Assembly (NCBI GenBank): GCA_900465685.1
Contig: UEGR01000020.1
Coordinates: 1 to 64,000 of the forward strand
DNA length: 64,000 nt
Source: Hyphomicrobiales bacterium
Lineage (GTDB): Bacteria > Pseudomonadota > Alphaproteobacteria > Rhizobiales > Rhizobiaceae
Reading direction: 5' to 3'
Below the pieces are notes generated by a model, which had not been told where the DNA came from, ran no database searches, and was given only the letters and a program-made list of their open reading frames with translations. Position 1 is the stretch's first letter. Every line of letters begins with the position of its first letter. Positions 43,962 through 53,262 of this stretch are shown in pieces. The translations under genes and the position numbers were made by a program.

Positions 43962-45242
43962 TCAGGCTTGTTTCTCGCGCTCCACGGCGCGCCAGCCGAT
44001 GTCTGTGCGATAGAAACCTTCCGGCCAGTCGATCTTCTTGATGGCGTCATAAGCTTTGGCCTGCGCTTCGGCGACGGTTTTGCCCACGGCAGTCACGTTC
44101 AGCACGCGACCGCCATTGGCAACCAGCTGCCCGTCTTTCTCTGCCGTGCCTGCATGGAAAACCTTGACGCCGTCGATGCCGTCGAGCGCGTCGAGGCCGC
44201 GAATGACGCTGCCCTTCTTCACATTGGTCGGATAGCCTTCCGCAGCCATGACGATGGTCAGCGCCGGATCATCTTTCCAGTCCAGCGAAACCTGATCCAG
44301 CTTGCCGTCGACAGCGGCATTGAGCAGCGTCAGCAGGTCACTGTTGAGGCGCATCATCAGCACCTGGCATTCCGGGTCGCCGAAACGGGTGTTGTATTCG
44401 ATCAGTTTCGGGCCGTCCTTGCCGATCATCAGGCCGAGGAACAAAACACCGGAGAAGGGCGCGCCAATTTCCGCCATGCCGCGCATGGTCGGTTCGATCA
44501 GCTCGCGCATGGTGCGCTCGACGATTTCCGGCGTCATGACCGGCGCCGGGGCATAGGCGCCCATGCCGCCCGTATTGGGGCCGGTGTCGCCGTCGCCGAC
44601 GCGCTTGTGGTCCTGCGCCGAGCCGAGCTGCACGGCGGTCTTGCCGTCGCAGATGCAGAAGAAGCTTGCTTCTTCGCCGTCCAGAAATTCTTCCACCACG
44701 ACTTCGGCACCGGCAGAACCGAATGCGCCTTCGAAGCAGGCATCGACGGCATCCAGCGCTTCATCAAGCGTCATGGCGACGACCACGCCTTTGCCTGCCG
44801 CAAGGCCATCGGCCTTGACCACGATGGGAGCGCCCTGCTGGCGGATATAGGCCTTGGCCTTTGGCGCATTGTTGAAGCGGCCATAGGCTCCGGTCGGAAT
44901 ATCGAAGCGGGCGCAGAGATCCTTGGTGAAACCTTTGGAGCCTTCAAGCTGGGCTGCAGCCTTGGATGGGCCGAAAACGCGAATGTTCTCGGCGCGCAGA
45001 TCGTCGGCAAGGCCTGCAACCAGCGGGCCTTCGGGGCCGACGACCACGAGATCGATGGCGTTTTCCTTGGCGAAAGCAATCACGGCCTTGTGGTCGCTGA
45101 CATCCATATCGACCAGTTCGGCAGCTTCCGCGATGCCGGGATTTCCCGGCGCGCAATAGAGTTTTGTCAGTGACGGAGAAGCGACCAGTTTCCAGGCCAG
45201 AGCATGTTCACGACCGCCAGAACCGATTAAAAGAACTCTCAT
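43962..45242 (-). CDS. purD: Phosphoribosylamine-glycine ligase
   Basis: A 426-residue ATP-grasp enzyme that joins phosphoribosylamine and glycine in purine synthesis. N-terminal '[19 protein letters not shown]' and '[20 protein letters not shown]' are classic. '[19 protein letters not shown]' is the ATP-grasp loop, and '[20 protein letters not shown]' and '[13 protein letters not shown]' complete the active site. The ATG at 45242 is the right start; the longer ORF adds 20 residues that do not fit. Its start lies 58 bases from the divergent ubiA start. Confidence 0.96.
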   Translation of the reverse strand: MRVLLIGSGGREHALAWKLVASPSLTKLYCAPGNPGIAEAAELVDMDVSDHKAVIAFAKENAIDLVVVGPEGPLVAGLADDLRAENIRVFGPSKAAAQLEGSKGFTKDLCARFDIPTGAYGRFNNAPKAKAYIRQQGAPIVVKADGLAAGKGVVVAMTLDEALDAVDACFEGAFGSAGAEVVVEEFLDGEEASFFCICDGKTAVQLGSAQDHKRVGDGDTGPNTGGMGAYAPAPVMTPEIVERTMRELIEPTMRGMAEIGAPFSGVLFLGLMIGKDGPKLIEYNTRFGDPECQVLMMRLNSDLLTLLNAAVDGKLDQVSLDWKDDPALTIVMAAEGYPTNVKKGSVIRGLDALDGIDGVKVFHAGTAEKDGQLVANGGRVLNVTAVGKTVAEAQAKAYDAIKKIDWPEGFYRTDIGWRAVEREKQA

Positions 45243-45300
45243 TGCTTGCTCCGTCTTCGTCGGGGTTATAGTGATGGCTGCATATATCAAGGATTTCGCC

Positions 45301-46302
45301 ATGTCACAGCCCGAACTACACGGATCGATTCAGTCACGCAATGCGCAAGGACGTGTAAAGGACGCTCCGTCGGGTCATTGGGTCTATAAGTTGTTGCCGC
45401 AGGGATTGTGGCCCTATGCGCAGCTTGCGCGCTGGGACCGCCCGATTGGCTGGCAGCTTCTGTTGTGGCCGTGCTGGTGGTCGGCGGCACTGGTGGCGGG
45501 CGCTGGTGCACATCCGGGTGATGGCGCGTGGTCAGTCATGCCGTCGATCTGGCACCTGTTTCTGTTTCTGGTCGGCGCTATCGCCATGCGGGGTGCGGGC
45601 TGCACCTATAACGACCTTGTCGATCAGGATATTGACGATCAGGTGGATCGCACCCGGTCGCGTCCGCTGCCTGCCGGGCAAGTGACCCGCGGTCAGGCCA
45701 AGGCTTTTCTCGTCCTGCAAGCGCTGGTCGGGCTTGTGGTGGTGCTGCAATTCAACTGGTTTTCGATTGCGCTCGGCATTTTCTCGCTTTTGATCGTCGC
45801 GGCCTATCCGTTCATGAAGCGCATTACCGACTGGCCACAATTCGTGCTGGGTCTCGCCTTTTCATGGGGTGCGTTGATGGGCTGGGCTGCGGTGGAAGGA
45901 TCACTCTCCTTGCCGCCGGTGCTGCTCTATATCGGCGCGATCCTGTGGACCATCGGCTATGACACGATCTACGCGCATCAGGACAAGGAAGACGATGCGC
46001 TGGTCGGCGTTCGCTCGACGGCGCGCCTGTTCGGCAAACACACCAAGACTGCGCTGATGATCCTTTATGGCGGCGCTATCGGCTTCTTTGCTGCCGCCTT
46101 TGCCGTGGCGCAGGTACCGATGCCCGCACTGGCCGGATTGCTGGCCGCTGGCGTGCATCTTTATCGCCAGATCATCGTGCTCGATATCGACAATCCCGAC
46201 CAGTGCCTGAAACTGTTCAAGTCGAACAATATTGTCGGCTGGCTGATCTTCCTCGGCCTCGTTTTCGGCAGTCTCTGGGTGGCGATCAAGCCGATTGTGT
46301 AA
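45301..46302 (+). CDS. ubiA: 4-hydroxybenzoate polyprenyltransferase
   Basis: A 333-residue inner-membrane prenyltransferase that attaches the polyprenyl chain to 4-hydroxybenzoate in ubiquinone synthesis; the polyprenyl synthase in this window makes the chain. The first Asp-rich motif is '[20 protein letters not shown]', and the second is '[18 protein letters not shown]'. Eight or nine membrane helices are visible. I choose ATG at 45301 with AAGGA about ten bases upstream, instead of 45271. It is divergent from purD. Confidence 0.92.
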   Translation: MSQPELHGSIQSRNAQGRVKDAPSGHWVYKLLPQGLWPYAQLARWDRPIGWQLLLWPCWWSAALVAGAGAHPGDGAWSVMPSIWHLFLFLVGAIAMRGAGCTYNDLVDQDIDDQVDRTRSRPLPAGQVTRGQAKAFLVLQALVGLVVVLQFNWFSIALGIFSLLIVAAYPFMKRITDWPQFVLGLAFSWGALMGWAAVEGSLSLPPVLLYIGAILWTIGYDTIYAHQDKEDDALVGVRSTARLFGKHTKTALMILYGGAIGFFAAAFAVAQVPMPALAGLLAAGVHLYRQIIVLDIDNPDQCLKLFKSNNIVGWLIFLGLVFGSLWVAIKPIV

Positions 46303-46325
46303 TTGAAGGGCGGGTGTAGACGCGC

Positions 46326-46395
46326 GACCCTCATCCTGAGCTTGTCGAAGGACCGATCCTTCGAGGCTTCGATGCGCTCCGCACCTCAGGATGAG
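46326..46395. repeat. Large palindromic intergenic repeat
   Basis: Perfect 13-bp arms CCCTCATCCTGAG and CTCAGGATGAGGG enclose a further palindromic middle with GTCGAAGGACCGATCCTTCG. The whole 70-base unit is a common dispersed element of alphaproteobacteria. It lies between the convergent ubiA and pdxH genes and could terminate both. Confidence 0.75.
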
Positions 46396-46425
46396 GGCGG
46401 AGGCGTGTAGCGGTTTTCTTTTCCC

Positions 46426-47037
46426 TTACGGATAAAGCCGGTCCTTGTTCCAGTCACCTTCCGGCTTGGGCCGGGTGAAAAAGACGCGGTCGTGCAGGCG
46501 GAACGCACGGTCGTGCCAGAACTCGATCGAGACCGGACGAATGCGGAAACCCGACCAGTAGGGCGGGCGTGGAATGTCGCCGATTGCATATTTCGCGGTA
46601 TATTCCGCGACGGATTTTTCCAGCGCAAAACGGCTTTCCAGCGGGCGCGACTGTTTTGAGGCCCAGGCACCGATGCGACTGCCGCGCGGGCGGGATGCGT
46701 AATAGGCGTCGGCTTCGGCGTCGCTGACCTTTTCGACGGGGCCGCGCACGCGCACCTGACGGCGCAGCGTTTTCCAGTGAAAGCACATTGCAGCCTTTTC
46801 AGCCGAGAGGATTTCCTGCCCCTTCTTGCTCTCATAATTGGTGTAGAAGACAAAGCCCTGCTCGTCGAAATCCTTCAGCAGCACCATGCGCACATTGGGC
46901 AGTCCGTCGGGATCGACGGTCGCAAGCGCCACGGCGTTGGGATCGTTCGGTTCGGTCTTGCCTGCATCGGCCAGCCACTCCGCAAAGAGCTTGAAAGGCT
47001 GGGAGGACAGGGTGAAGTCGTCGCTTGAGCTGGTCAT
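46426..47037 (-). CDS. pdxH: Pyridoxamine 5'-phosphate oxidase
   Basis: A 203-residue FMN enzyme that oxidises pyridoxine or pyridoxamine phosphate to pyridoxal phosphate. Motifs '[20 protein letters not shown]', '[16 protein letters not shown]', '[20 protein letters not shown]' and the C-terminal 'FHW..R' type end '[18 protein letters not shown]' are present. It matches the Brucella protein, as remembered, almost residue by residue. ATG at 47037 gives that length; a start two codons earlier (47043) is possible. Confidence 0.95.
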   Translation of the reverse strand: MTSSSDDFTLSSQPFKLFAEWLADAGKTEPNDPNAVALATVDPDGLPNVRMVLLKDFDEQGFVFYTNYESKKGQEILSAEKAAMCFHWKTLRRQVRVRGPVEKVSDAEADAYYASRPRGSRIGAWASKQSRPLESRFALEKSVAEYTAKYAIGDIPRPPYWSGFRIRPVSIEFWHDRAFRLHDRVFFTRPKPEGDWNKDRLYP

Positions 47038-47342
47038 TTCCACTATTCTCGAATGATTGTGGTGATAGGCATGGTCGGAACGGGAATCCCGACCTGAAAG
47101 CTGGCGCGAGCTTCGTCCATAAAACGCGTCTTGTCCACCTCCAGCGAGGATGGAGGTCGCGATGATTGCTTATGCCGCACCGCAAAAATGAAGGCGCACA
47201 TTTCTGCCAGCCGGCTGCCGAAACCCACAGAGTTGCTGTTGTGCATTGGTATGGATTTGTTTACCTTGCCACCTCATCGCTTGTTAACCCACTGCCGCCA
47301 TAATCGCTGCATCCATAGCGTGTAAAATTGAGGAAGTAGCGT
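47038..47342. other. Intergenic region with inverted repeats
   Basis: 305 bases between divergent genes. It holds two inverted repeats, GGTCGG/CCGACC at 47073-47094 and ACCTCCA/TGGAGGT at 47137-47157. It must contain promoters for pdxH and the lipoprotein gene, but I cannot assign boxes. Confidence 0.4.
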
Positions 47343-47807
47343 TTGGCCGCTGGAACTGCCTGCCATCAGAAACATATTGGCTTTGCCGTTGATTATGCTG
47401 CGGCCTTGCGCAATGTCGTGCTCGGCATGACCATGTTTTCGCTCGCCGGTTGTGCGATGGGCGGCGTCAGCATCGACAAGGCCGTTCCTGATTCGACGAC
47501 CATTACCGGTTCGGTCAAGCAGCCGACCGAGACGGATTCCGGCAAGCTCTCCGATCAGTCTGCGGTTCAGAACGTGGTTTCGGCGCTGAATTTCACGCAA
47601 TGGGGCAAGAAGCCGGTTCCATGGGCCAATCCGAATACCGGCAGCCAGGGCACGATCACGACGATTGCCGAAAGCAACAAGAACGACCAGCTCTGCCGCG
47701 AATTCGAAACCTCGCGTGAGGCTTTTGACGGTGTTTCCATCTATCGAGGCGAAACCTGCATGCAGCGCGGCGGCCAGTGGACAGTGACGTCCTTCGCGCC
47801 AATCTGA
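47343..47807 (+). CDS. RT0821/Lpp0805-type surface lipoprotein
   Basis: A 154-residue protein resembling the RT0821/Lpp0805 family of alphaproteobacterial surface proteins. It has a hydrophobic segment that ends in a lipobox ('VLGMTMFSLAGCAMGG', Cys near residue 37) and the conserved C-terminal 'GKKPVPWANPNTGSQGTI', 'REFETSREAFDGVSIYRGE' and 'QWTVTSFAPI' core. It is likely a lipid-anchored envelope protein. The TTG start at 47343 has AGGAAG six bases upstream; ATG at 47427 is possible. Function is unknown. Confidence 0.68.
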   Translation: MAAGTACHQKHIGFAVDYAAALRNVVLGMTMFSLAGCAMGGVSIDKAVPDSTTITGSVKQPTETDSGKLSDQSAVQNVVSALNFTQWGKKPVPWANPNTGSQGTITTIAESNKNDQLCREFETSREAFDGVSIYRGETCMQRGGQWTVTSFAPI

Positions 47808-47922
47808 CAATAAGCGCGGCCTATAGTCTGTACAGACTGGAACTTTTCTTCCCTCATGCGCATATTAGGCTCAATGAGTCTTACCACTGACTTCACAGTC
47901 ATTTTCCTGAATGAGGAACTAT

Positions 47923-48867
47923 ATGCGCGATCCCTATAGCGTGCTGGGCGTCGCCAAAACGGCGAAGCCCGAAGAAATAAAATCGGCCTTTCGCAAGCTG
48001 GCCAAAAAGCACCATCCGGATCAGAACCAGGATGATCCGAAGGCGCAGGAGCGCTTTGCGGAAATTAATCAGGCCTATGAAATTGTCGGCGACAAGGACA
48101 AACGGGGCCAGTTCGACCGCGGCGAGATCGACGCGGAAGGCAAGCCGCTGTTTCAGGGTTTCCAGGGCGGGCAGGGCTTCGGCGGCGCGCATGGCGACCC
48201 GTTTGCCGGTTTTCGTCAGGGCGGCGGCAACAGCCATTTCGAATTTCGTTCCGGCCCCGGCGGCCATCAGGGCGCAGGCTTTGGCGGCGCGGAAGATATT
48301 CTGAATGACCTGTTCGGCAGCGCCTTCGGCGGTGGCGGGCGTCCGCGTGGCCGCGCCGCTGGCAATGCCAAGGGTGAAGACCTGACCGCATCTATCGACG
48401 TGACCTTGTCGCAGGCGGCAGGTGCCGAGAAGGTCGAGGCAATTTTCCCGAATGGCAAGCACCTCAACATCAAGCTGCCGAAATATGTCGAGGATGGCCA
48501 GACCATCCGCCTGAAAGGGCAGGGCGAACCGCTGATGGGTGGAACGGCCGGCGATGCGCTGGTGACGATCCGCTTCAAGCCGCATCCGCGTTTCCGCCTC
48601 GAAGGGCGTGATGTGCATGTGGATCTGCCGGTCAATCTCAGCGATGCCGCACTGGGCGGCAAGGAAGAGGTCGAGACGCTGGACGGGCGTATCGCGGTGA
48701 AAATTCCGGCCTGGTCGAGTTCGGACCGGGTGTTGCGCCTGAAGGAAAAGGGCCTGCCGCTGAAAGCTGGCGGGCGCGGCGACCTTTATGTGCATATCCG
48801 CATCATGCTGCCGGATGGCGGCGACGCTGAACTGGAAGAGTTCCTGAAGAAGCACCGGGAAGGCTGA
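47923..48867 (+). CDS. CbpA-like DnaJ-family co-chaperone
   Basis: A 314-residue J-domain protein of the DnaJ C-terminal type without a zinc finger, like E. coli CbpA. The J domain at the N-terminus carries '[14 protein letters not shown]' with the essential HPD. A Gly/Phe-rich linker follows ('[18 protein letters not shown]'), then two peptide-binding beta domains ('[20 protein letters not shown]', '[20 protein letters not shown]'). It stimulates the Hsp70 DnaK. ATG at 47923 has GAGGA six bases upstream. Confidence 0.92.
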   Translation: MRDPYSVLGVAKTAKPEEIKSAFRKLAKKHHPDQNQDDPKAQERFAEINQAYEIVGDKDKRGQFDRGEIDAEGKPLFQGFQGGQGFGGAHGDPFAGFRQGGGNSHFEFRSGPGGHQGAGFGGAEDILNDLFGSAFGGGGRPRGRAAGNAKGEDLTASIDVTLSQAAGAEKVEAIFPNGKHLNIKLPKYVEDGQTIRLKGQGEPLMGGTAGDALVTIRFKPHPRFRLEGRDVHVDLPVNLSDAALGGKEEVETLDGRIAVKIPAWSSSDRVLRLKEKGLPLKAGGRGDLYVHIRIMLPDGGDAELEEFLKKHREG

Positions 48868-48933
48868 TTCATGCCTTCCCGGAGCAGGTAGCTGCTGGGA
48901 GCGAATAGACCTGAACAACCAGGGTTGTTGCGA

Positions 48934-48969
48934 TTCTGATCGATTGAATTGCTTTTTAATCGATCAGAA
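48934..48969. terminator. Inverted repeat between dnaJ-like gene and fabI
   Basis: Perfect 12-bp arms TTCTGATCGATT and AATCGATCAGAA with a T-rich loop and TGTTTTTC after it. It may end the CbpA-like gene, or be an operator for fabI. Confidence 0.5.
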
Positions 48970-49128
48970 CTGTTTTTCTGTGGTCACGCAGGCCAAAATG
49001 CGGGCCGGGTGTTGTAGCTTTGCGGCAGTAAGGTGACAATGCCCGGCTTTTTCGCTGCAATTGCTTGAAGGTGATGCAAGCCTGTGCGATAGGGCAACAA
49101 GTTTATTATTTTTCAATGAGGACCCTTA

Positions 49129-49947
49129 ATGACCGCACAGTCAGGTTTGTTGCAGGGCAAGCGTGGATTGATTCTGGGCGTGGCCAACAACCGCTCCATC
49201 GCCTGGGGCATTGCCAAGGCCGCCCGCGATGCCGGCGCAGAGCTCGCATTCACCTATCAGGGCGATGCATTGAAGAAGCGCGTCGAGCCGCTGGCTGAAG
49301 AGCTTGGCGCTTTCGTTGCCGGTCATTGCGACGTGGCAGATGCCGCGAGCATCGACGCTGTTTTTGATGCGCTTGAGAAGAAGTGGGGCAAGATCGACTT
49401 TCTGGTGCACGCCATCGGTTTCTCCGACAAGGACGAACTGACTGGCCGTTACCTCGATACGTCGGAAGCCAACTTCACCAACACGATGCTGATTTCGGTT
49501 TATTCGCTGACGGCGGTTGCCCGCCGCGCGGAAAAGCTGATGGCCGATGGCGGCTCGATCCTGACGCTGACCTATTACGGCGCCGAGAAGGTCATGCCGA
49601 ATTACAACGTCATGGGCGTTGCCAAGGCTGCACTCGAAGCAAGCGTGAAATATCTCGCCGTCGATCTCGGTCCGCAGAACATCCGCGTCAACGCGATTTC
49701 GGCTGGCCCGATCAAGACGCTGGCCGCTTCGGGCATTGGCGACTTCCGCTATATTCTCAAGTGGAACGAATATAATGCGCCGCTGCGCCGCACCGTGACG
49801 ATCGAAGAAGTGGGCGATGTCGGCCTTTACTTCCTCTCCGACCTGTCGCGTTCGGTGACGGGTGAAGTGCACCATGCCGATAGCGGCTACCACGTCATCG
49901 GCATGAAAGCCGTCGACGCGCCGGACATTTCAGTCGTCAAGGACTGA
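49129..49947 (+). CDS. fabI: Enoyl-ACP reductase FabI
   Basis: A 272-residue short-chain dehydrogenase-like enzyme for the last step in fatty acid elongation. Motifs include 'GLILGVANNRSIAWGIAKAA' with the FabI-type cofactor loop, 'HAIGFSDKDELTGRYLDTS' and 'ILTLTYYGAEKVMPNYNVMG', where Tyr-x6-Lys of the active site is found ('YNVMGVAK'). 'SAGPIKTLAASGIGDF' is the substrate loop. It is the target of triclosan-like drugs. ATG at 49129 has GAGGA upstream. It is closed by a terminator at 49963-49992. Confidence 0.96.
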   Translation: MTAQSGLLQGKRGLILGVANNRSIAWGIAKAARDAGAELAFTYQGDALKKRVEPLAEELGAFVAGHCDVADAASIDAVFDALEKKWGKIDFLVHAIGFSDKDELTGRYLDTSEANFTNTMLISVYSLTAVARRAEKLMADGGSILTLTYYGAEKVMPNYNVMGVAKAALEASVKYLAVDLGPQNIRVNAISAGPIKTLAASGIGDFRYILKWNEYNAPLRRTVTIEEVGDVGLYFLSDLSRSVTGEVHHADSGYHVIGMKAVDAPDISVVKD

Positions 49948-49962
49948 TACGACCCTTCTGAA

Positions 49963-49992
49963 ATCCCGAAAAGTTGACACGCTTTTCGGGAT
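49963..49992 (+). terminator. Terminator after fabI
   Basis: Arms ATCCCGAAAAG/CTTTTCGGGAT and then TTTTCTTTG. The arms match the core of the dispersed repeat family, which suggests that a repeat copy was recruited as terminator. Confidence 0.85.
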
Positions 49993-50099
49993 TTTTCTTT
50001 GTCTTTCCCACGCCGGGAAAGTTATCCCTGTTTTAGAGAAGAACAGTCGGCACGGTTTCGACAATCGTTTTCGACTGGCAACGCTTTAGAGGTAAGGCT

Positions 50100-50690
50100 T
50101 TGGCCCGGGAGATCATCTACTTTTCGCGTCATGGCGAAACGGACTGGAATGTTTCGCAGCGCATTCAGGGGCAGCTCGATATCGACATCAATGCCCATGG
50201 ACGCACGCAGGCTGACCGCAACGGCGATATGCTGAAAGCGCTGATCGGCGACGGTGCGGGCTTCGATTTCGTGGCAAGTCCGCTGCGCCGCACGCGCGAG
50301 ACGATGGAACGCATCCGCTTGCGCATGGGCCTTGATCCTTATGATTTCCGCACCGACCCGCAGCTGATGGAAGTGAATTTCGGCGACTGGCAGGGCTTCA
50401 TGATGGAAGACATCGCCAAGGACCGGAACGATCTCATCGAAGCGCGCGCCCGCGACAAATGGAATTTCGTGCCGCCGGGTACCACTGCCGAAAGCTATAT
50501 GGGCCTTTCGCAGCGCATTGGCCGCTGGGTGGAAGCCGTGGAATGGCCGACCGTCTGCGTGACCCATGGCGGCTGCATCCGCACGCTATTCTATCTCTAC
50601 GGCGATGTGGACGGCCATGAAGCGGCCAATCTCTCGATCCCGCAGGACAAGATTCTGAAGTTCGAAAACGGCAAGCTCGAATGGGTGTAA
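50100..50690 (+). CDS. Histidine phosphatase family protein
   Basis: A 196-residue phosphoglycerate-mutase-like phosphatase. The catalytic histidine motif is 'IIYFSRHGETDWNVSQRIQG'; the second histidine is in 'WPTVCVTHGGCIRTLFY'. The general acid is probably the Glu in 'LMEVNFGDWQGFMMED'. Substrate unknown. The start is TTG at 50100 with a GAGGTAAGG site; no ATG fits. It is transcribed with the metallophosphoesterase gene after a 63-base gap. Confidence 0.85.
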   Translation: MAREIIYFSRHGETDWNVSQRIQGQLDIDINAHGRTQADRNGDMLKALIGDGAGFDFVASPLRRTRETMERIRLRMGLDPYDFRTDPQLMEVNFGDWQGFMMEDIAKDRNDLIEARARDKWNFVPPGTTAESYMGLSQRIGRWVEAVEWPTVCVTHGGCIRTLFYLYGDVDGHEAANLSIPQDKILKFENGKLEWV

Positions 50691-50753
50691 CAAGCCGCTG
50701 ATGGCGGCTATGATCGGCGGCAGAATTGCGCTCATATAGCGAAGGGTTGCTTT

Positions 50754-51509
50754 ATGCCGTTCAAACACTTTGCCGTCATTGCAGATATTCATGGCAACAG
50801 CGATGCGCTGGCGGCGGTGCTTGCCGATATTGACGCACAGGGCATCGAAACCATCATCAATCTCGGCGATCATCTGAGCGGACCGCTCGCCGCACGCGAA
50901 ACAGCCGACATGCTGATCGCCCGTGATATGATTTCCATTCGCGGTAATCATGATCGCTGGCTGGTCGAACAACCCATCGACGAGATGAGCCGTTCAGACC
51001 GTGCGGCGCGGGAGCAGATCGACGAGACGCATCTGGAATGGCTGCGCGCCTTGCCCGCAACGCGCACGCTGGCCGATGGTCGCATTTTCGCCTGCCACGC
51101 CACGCCGACGAGCGACACATGCTATTGGGTCGAGACTGTAACGGAAAACGGCGATGTCGTTTTGCAATCACGGGCGGCGATTGAAGCAGAAGCAGAGGAC
51201 ATTTCCGCGTCGCTGCTGCTGTGCGGGCACACGCATATGCCGCGCATTTTGCGCCTGAGCGATGGCAGCCTGCTGGTCAATCCCGGCAGTGTCGGTTGCC
51301 CAGGTTATGACGATGATCAGCCGCGCCCGCATGTCGTGCAAACCGGCAATCCGAATGCGTCCTATGCCGTGATAGAGGAAGGCCCGTCCGGCTGGCTGGT
51401 GACGATGCGCAGCATTCCTTACGACACATCGCGCATGATGGCACTTGCCGAGAAGGCGGGGCGTCCGGATTGGGCGCGTGTGGTGCGCAGCGGCTGGTTT
51501 AACCCATGA
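50754..51509 (+). CDS. Metallophosphoesterase (YfcE-like)
   Basis: A 251-residue calcineurin-like phosphoesterase. Metal-binding motifs are 'VIADIHGNSDALAAVLADID' (D-x-H), 'TIINLGDHLSGPLAAR' (GD), 'SIRGNHDRWLVEQ' (GNHD) and 'LLCGHTHMPRIL' (GHTH). 'LLVNPGSVGCPGYDD' is the C-terminal sign of this class. Likely a phosphodiesterase with an unknown substrate. Its end is closed by a terminator. Confidence 0.88.
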   Translation: MPFKHFAVIADIHGNSDALAAVLADIDAQGIETIINLGDHLSGPLAARETADMLIARDMISIRGNHDRWLVEQPIDEMSRSDRAAREQIDETHLEWLRALPATRTLADGRIFACHATPTSDTCYWVETVTENGDVVLQSRAAIEAEAEDISASLLLCGHTHMPRILRLSDGSLLVNPGSVGCPGYDDDQPRPHVVQTGNPNASYAVIEEGPSGWLVTMRSIPYDTSRMMALAEKAGRPDWARVVRSGWFNP

Positions 51510-51510
51510 A

Positions 51511-51534
51511 AAGAGCGGCTTTTCAGCCGCTCTT
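51511..51534 (+). terminator. Terminator after metallophosphoesterase
   Basis: Arms AAGAGCGGCT and AGCCGCTCTT with a TTTC loop. It overlaps the stop region, so is very close to the gene end. Confidence 0.7.
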
Positions 51535-51563
51535 CAAACCTGCCAATTGCCTATAGCAAGCGC

Positions 51564-51815
51564 TTACGGCGCTTCCTGAATGTCGGTGATGAAGCGGGTA
51601 TTGTCCACCATATCGTAAATGATGAGGACCTTCATGCCCTTGTTTATGGCGCTGTAATCGAACTCGCCGGGCAATTTGTAGGTCTTGCCATCATCGAGCG
51701 AAAGCGTTTCGCTGTCCTTGTTGATGGACGTGATCTTGCCTTCGGCATCGTCCGCCATCGCGACTGTTGAAAACAGGGAGGCGAGAATGAGGATCAATCC
51801 GACCAGATACTGCAT
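51564..51815 (-). CDS. DUF1344-type exported protein
   Basis: An 83-residue protein with a signal peptide ('YLVGLILILASLFSTVAMA') and a short beta domain ('DAEGKITSINKDSETLSLDD', 'YKLPGEFDYSAINKGMKVLI'). This is the DUF1344 pattern, an OB-like small periplasmic protein of unknown role that is common in Rhizobiales. ATG at 51815 has AAGGAGCGG upstream, which decides against the longer ORF from 52019. Confidence 0.75.
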   Translation of the reverse strand: MQYLVGLILILASLFSTVAMADDAEGKITSINKDSETLSLDDGKTYKLPGEFDYSAINKGMKVLIIYDMVDNTRFITDIQEAP

Positions 51816-52131
51816 GGTTTTCCGCTCCTTTTGCCCGCTTTTTCGCCCATTTGCATTGCCGTGTACCGGTGAAGGCATCGCCTGAGCGAATCGACACGAC
51901 GTCGTCATTTGTTCATTAGCGGCTTGCGCTTTGTTGCCCTCAATGTAGCGTACCGAATGTGTCAAAAAAAATACCGGATCGGGATGAACCGAAGGAAATT
52001 TCAGGTCGATGATGGCCATGATTTGACCGATCCGGAAAAGCTCAATAAAACGCCCGGTAAAGTAGCTGGTATCCTGCCCGTCAGGGTTTGCCTCCGGGGC
52101 AACCCAGGGTCATTTTAGTCAGGCGTCGCGC
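51816..52131. other. Intergenic region before aroC
   Basis: 316 bases between the DUF1344 gene and aroC, divergent. It has a long A-run near 51964. I see no hairpin, riboswitch or ORF. Confidence 0.35.
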
Positions 52132-53226
52132 ATGTCTCATAATAGTTTCGGTCATCTGTTCCGCGTAACCACCTGGGGCGAAAGCCACGGTCTCGCGCTG
52201 GGTTGCGTCGTGGATGGTTGCCCGCCCGGCATCACCTTTACCGAAGCCGAAATTCAATCCTATCTCGACAAGCGCAAGCCGGGTCAGTCCAAATATACCA
52301 CCCAGCGCCGCGAGCCGGATCAGGTGCGCGTGCTGTCGGGCGTTCTTCTGGGCGAAGACGGCGTGACCATGACTTCCACCGGCACGCCGATTTCGATGAT
52401 GATCGAAAACACGGATCAGCGTTCCAAGGATTATGGCGAGATTGCCCGCCAGTATCGTCCGGGCCATGCCGATTACACCTATGACGTCAAATACGGCATT
52501 CGCGATTATCGCGGCGGCGGCCGTTCGTCGGCGCGCGAAACAGCGGCCCGCGTGGCGGCTGGCGCCATTGCGCGGAAGATCGTGCCGGGGCTGGAAGTCA
52601 AAGGTGCGCTGGTGGCCATGGGTATTCATGGCATCGACCGTCGCCGCTGGAACTGGTCGGAAGTCGACAACAATCCTTTCTTCTCGCCGGATGCGGGTTC
52701 GGTCGAACTGTTTGCGGATTATCTCGATGGCATTCGCAAGAGCGGGTCGTCGGTCGGCGCGGTCATCGAGATCGTGGCCGAGGGCGTGCCCGCCGGTATC
52801 GGCGCGCCGATCTATGGCAAGCTCGATCAGGATATCGCCAGCCTGCTGATGTCGATCAACGCCGTGAAGGGCGTGGAAATCGGCAATGGCTTTGAAGCTG
52901 CGCGCCTGACCGGTGAGGAAAATGCCGACGAAATGCGGATGGGCAATGATGGCACGCCGCTGTTCCTGTCCAATCATGCTGGCGGTATTCTGGGCGGCAT
53001 CGCCACCGGTGCGCCGGTAGTGGCGCGTTTTGCGGTCAAGCCGACCTCTTCGATTTTGACGCCGCGCCGCTCCATCGACAAGGATGGCAAGGAAGTGGAC
53101 GTGATGACCAAGGGACGTCACGACCCATGCGTCGGCATCCGCGCCGTGCCGATTGGCGAAGCCATGGTCGCTTGCGCCATCGCGGATCATTATCTGCGTC
53201 ACCGCGGCCAAACGGGCCGCGTCTGA
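52132..53226 (+). CDS. aroC: Chorismate synthase
   Basis: A 364-residue FMN-dependent enzyme that makes chorismate from EPSP, the final shikimate step. It starts '[20 protein letters not shown]' with the conserved GESHG block. '[20 protein letters not shown]' and '[19 protein letters not shown]' match the family signature, and '[16 protein letters not shown]' near the end is typical. ATG at 52132 without a strong Shine-Dalgarno. The RibB gene follows after 36 bases, so they are probably one operon. Confidence 0.97.
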   Translation: MSHNSFGHLFRVTTWGESHGLALGCVVDGCPPGITFTEAEIQSYLDKRKPGQSKYTTQRREPDQVRVLSGVLLGEDGVTMTSTGTPISMMIENTDQRSKDYGEIARQYRPGHADYTYDVKYGIRDYRGGGRSSARETAARVAAGAIARKIVPGLEVKGALVAMGIHGIDRRRWNWSEVDNNPFFSPDAGSVELFADYLDGIRKSGSSVGAVIEIVAEGVPAGIGAPIYGKLDQDIASLLMSINAVKGVEIGNGFEAARLTGEENADEMRMGNDGTPLFLSNHAGGILGGIATGAPVVARFAVKPTSSILTPRRSIDKDGKEVDVMTKGRHDPCVGIRAVPIGEAMVACAIADHYLRHRGQTGRV

Positions 53227-53262
53227 AAAAGTGGCCAAACGGGACGGATTTAACAGGGGTGT

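Noticed and set aside
43524-45173. 549-codon plus-strand ORF opposite purD
   Set aside because: It is antisense to purD, which has all ATP-grasp motifs; the ORF shows no domain.
49065-49298. ORF overlapping the 5' end of fabI in another frame
   Set aside because: It overlaps the well-supported fabI start and has no motif or ribosome site of its own.
53227-53262. FMN riboswitch before ribB
   Set aside because: The gap to aroC is only 36 bases, too short for an FMN aptamer, and no RFN-like sequence is visible.
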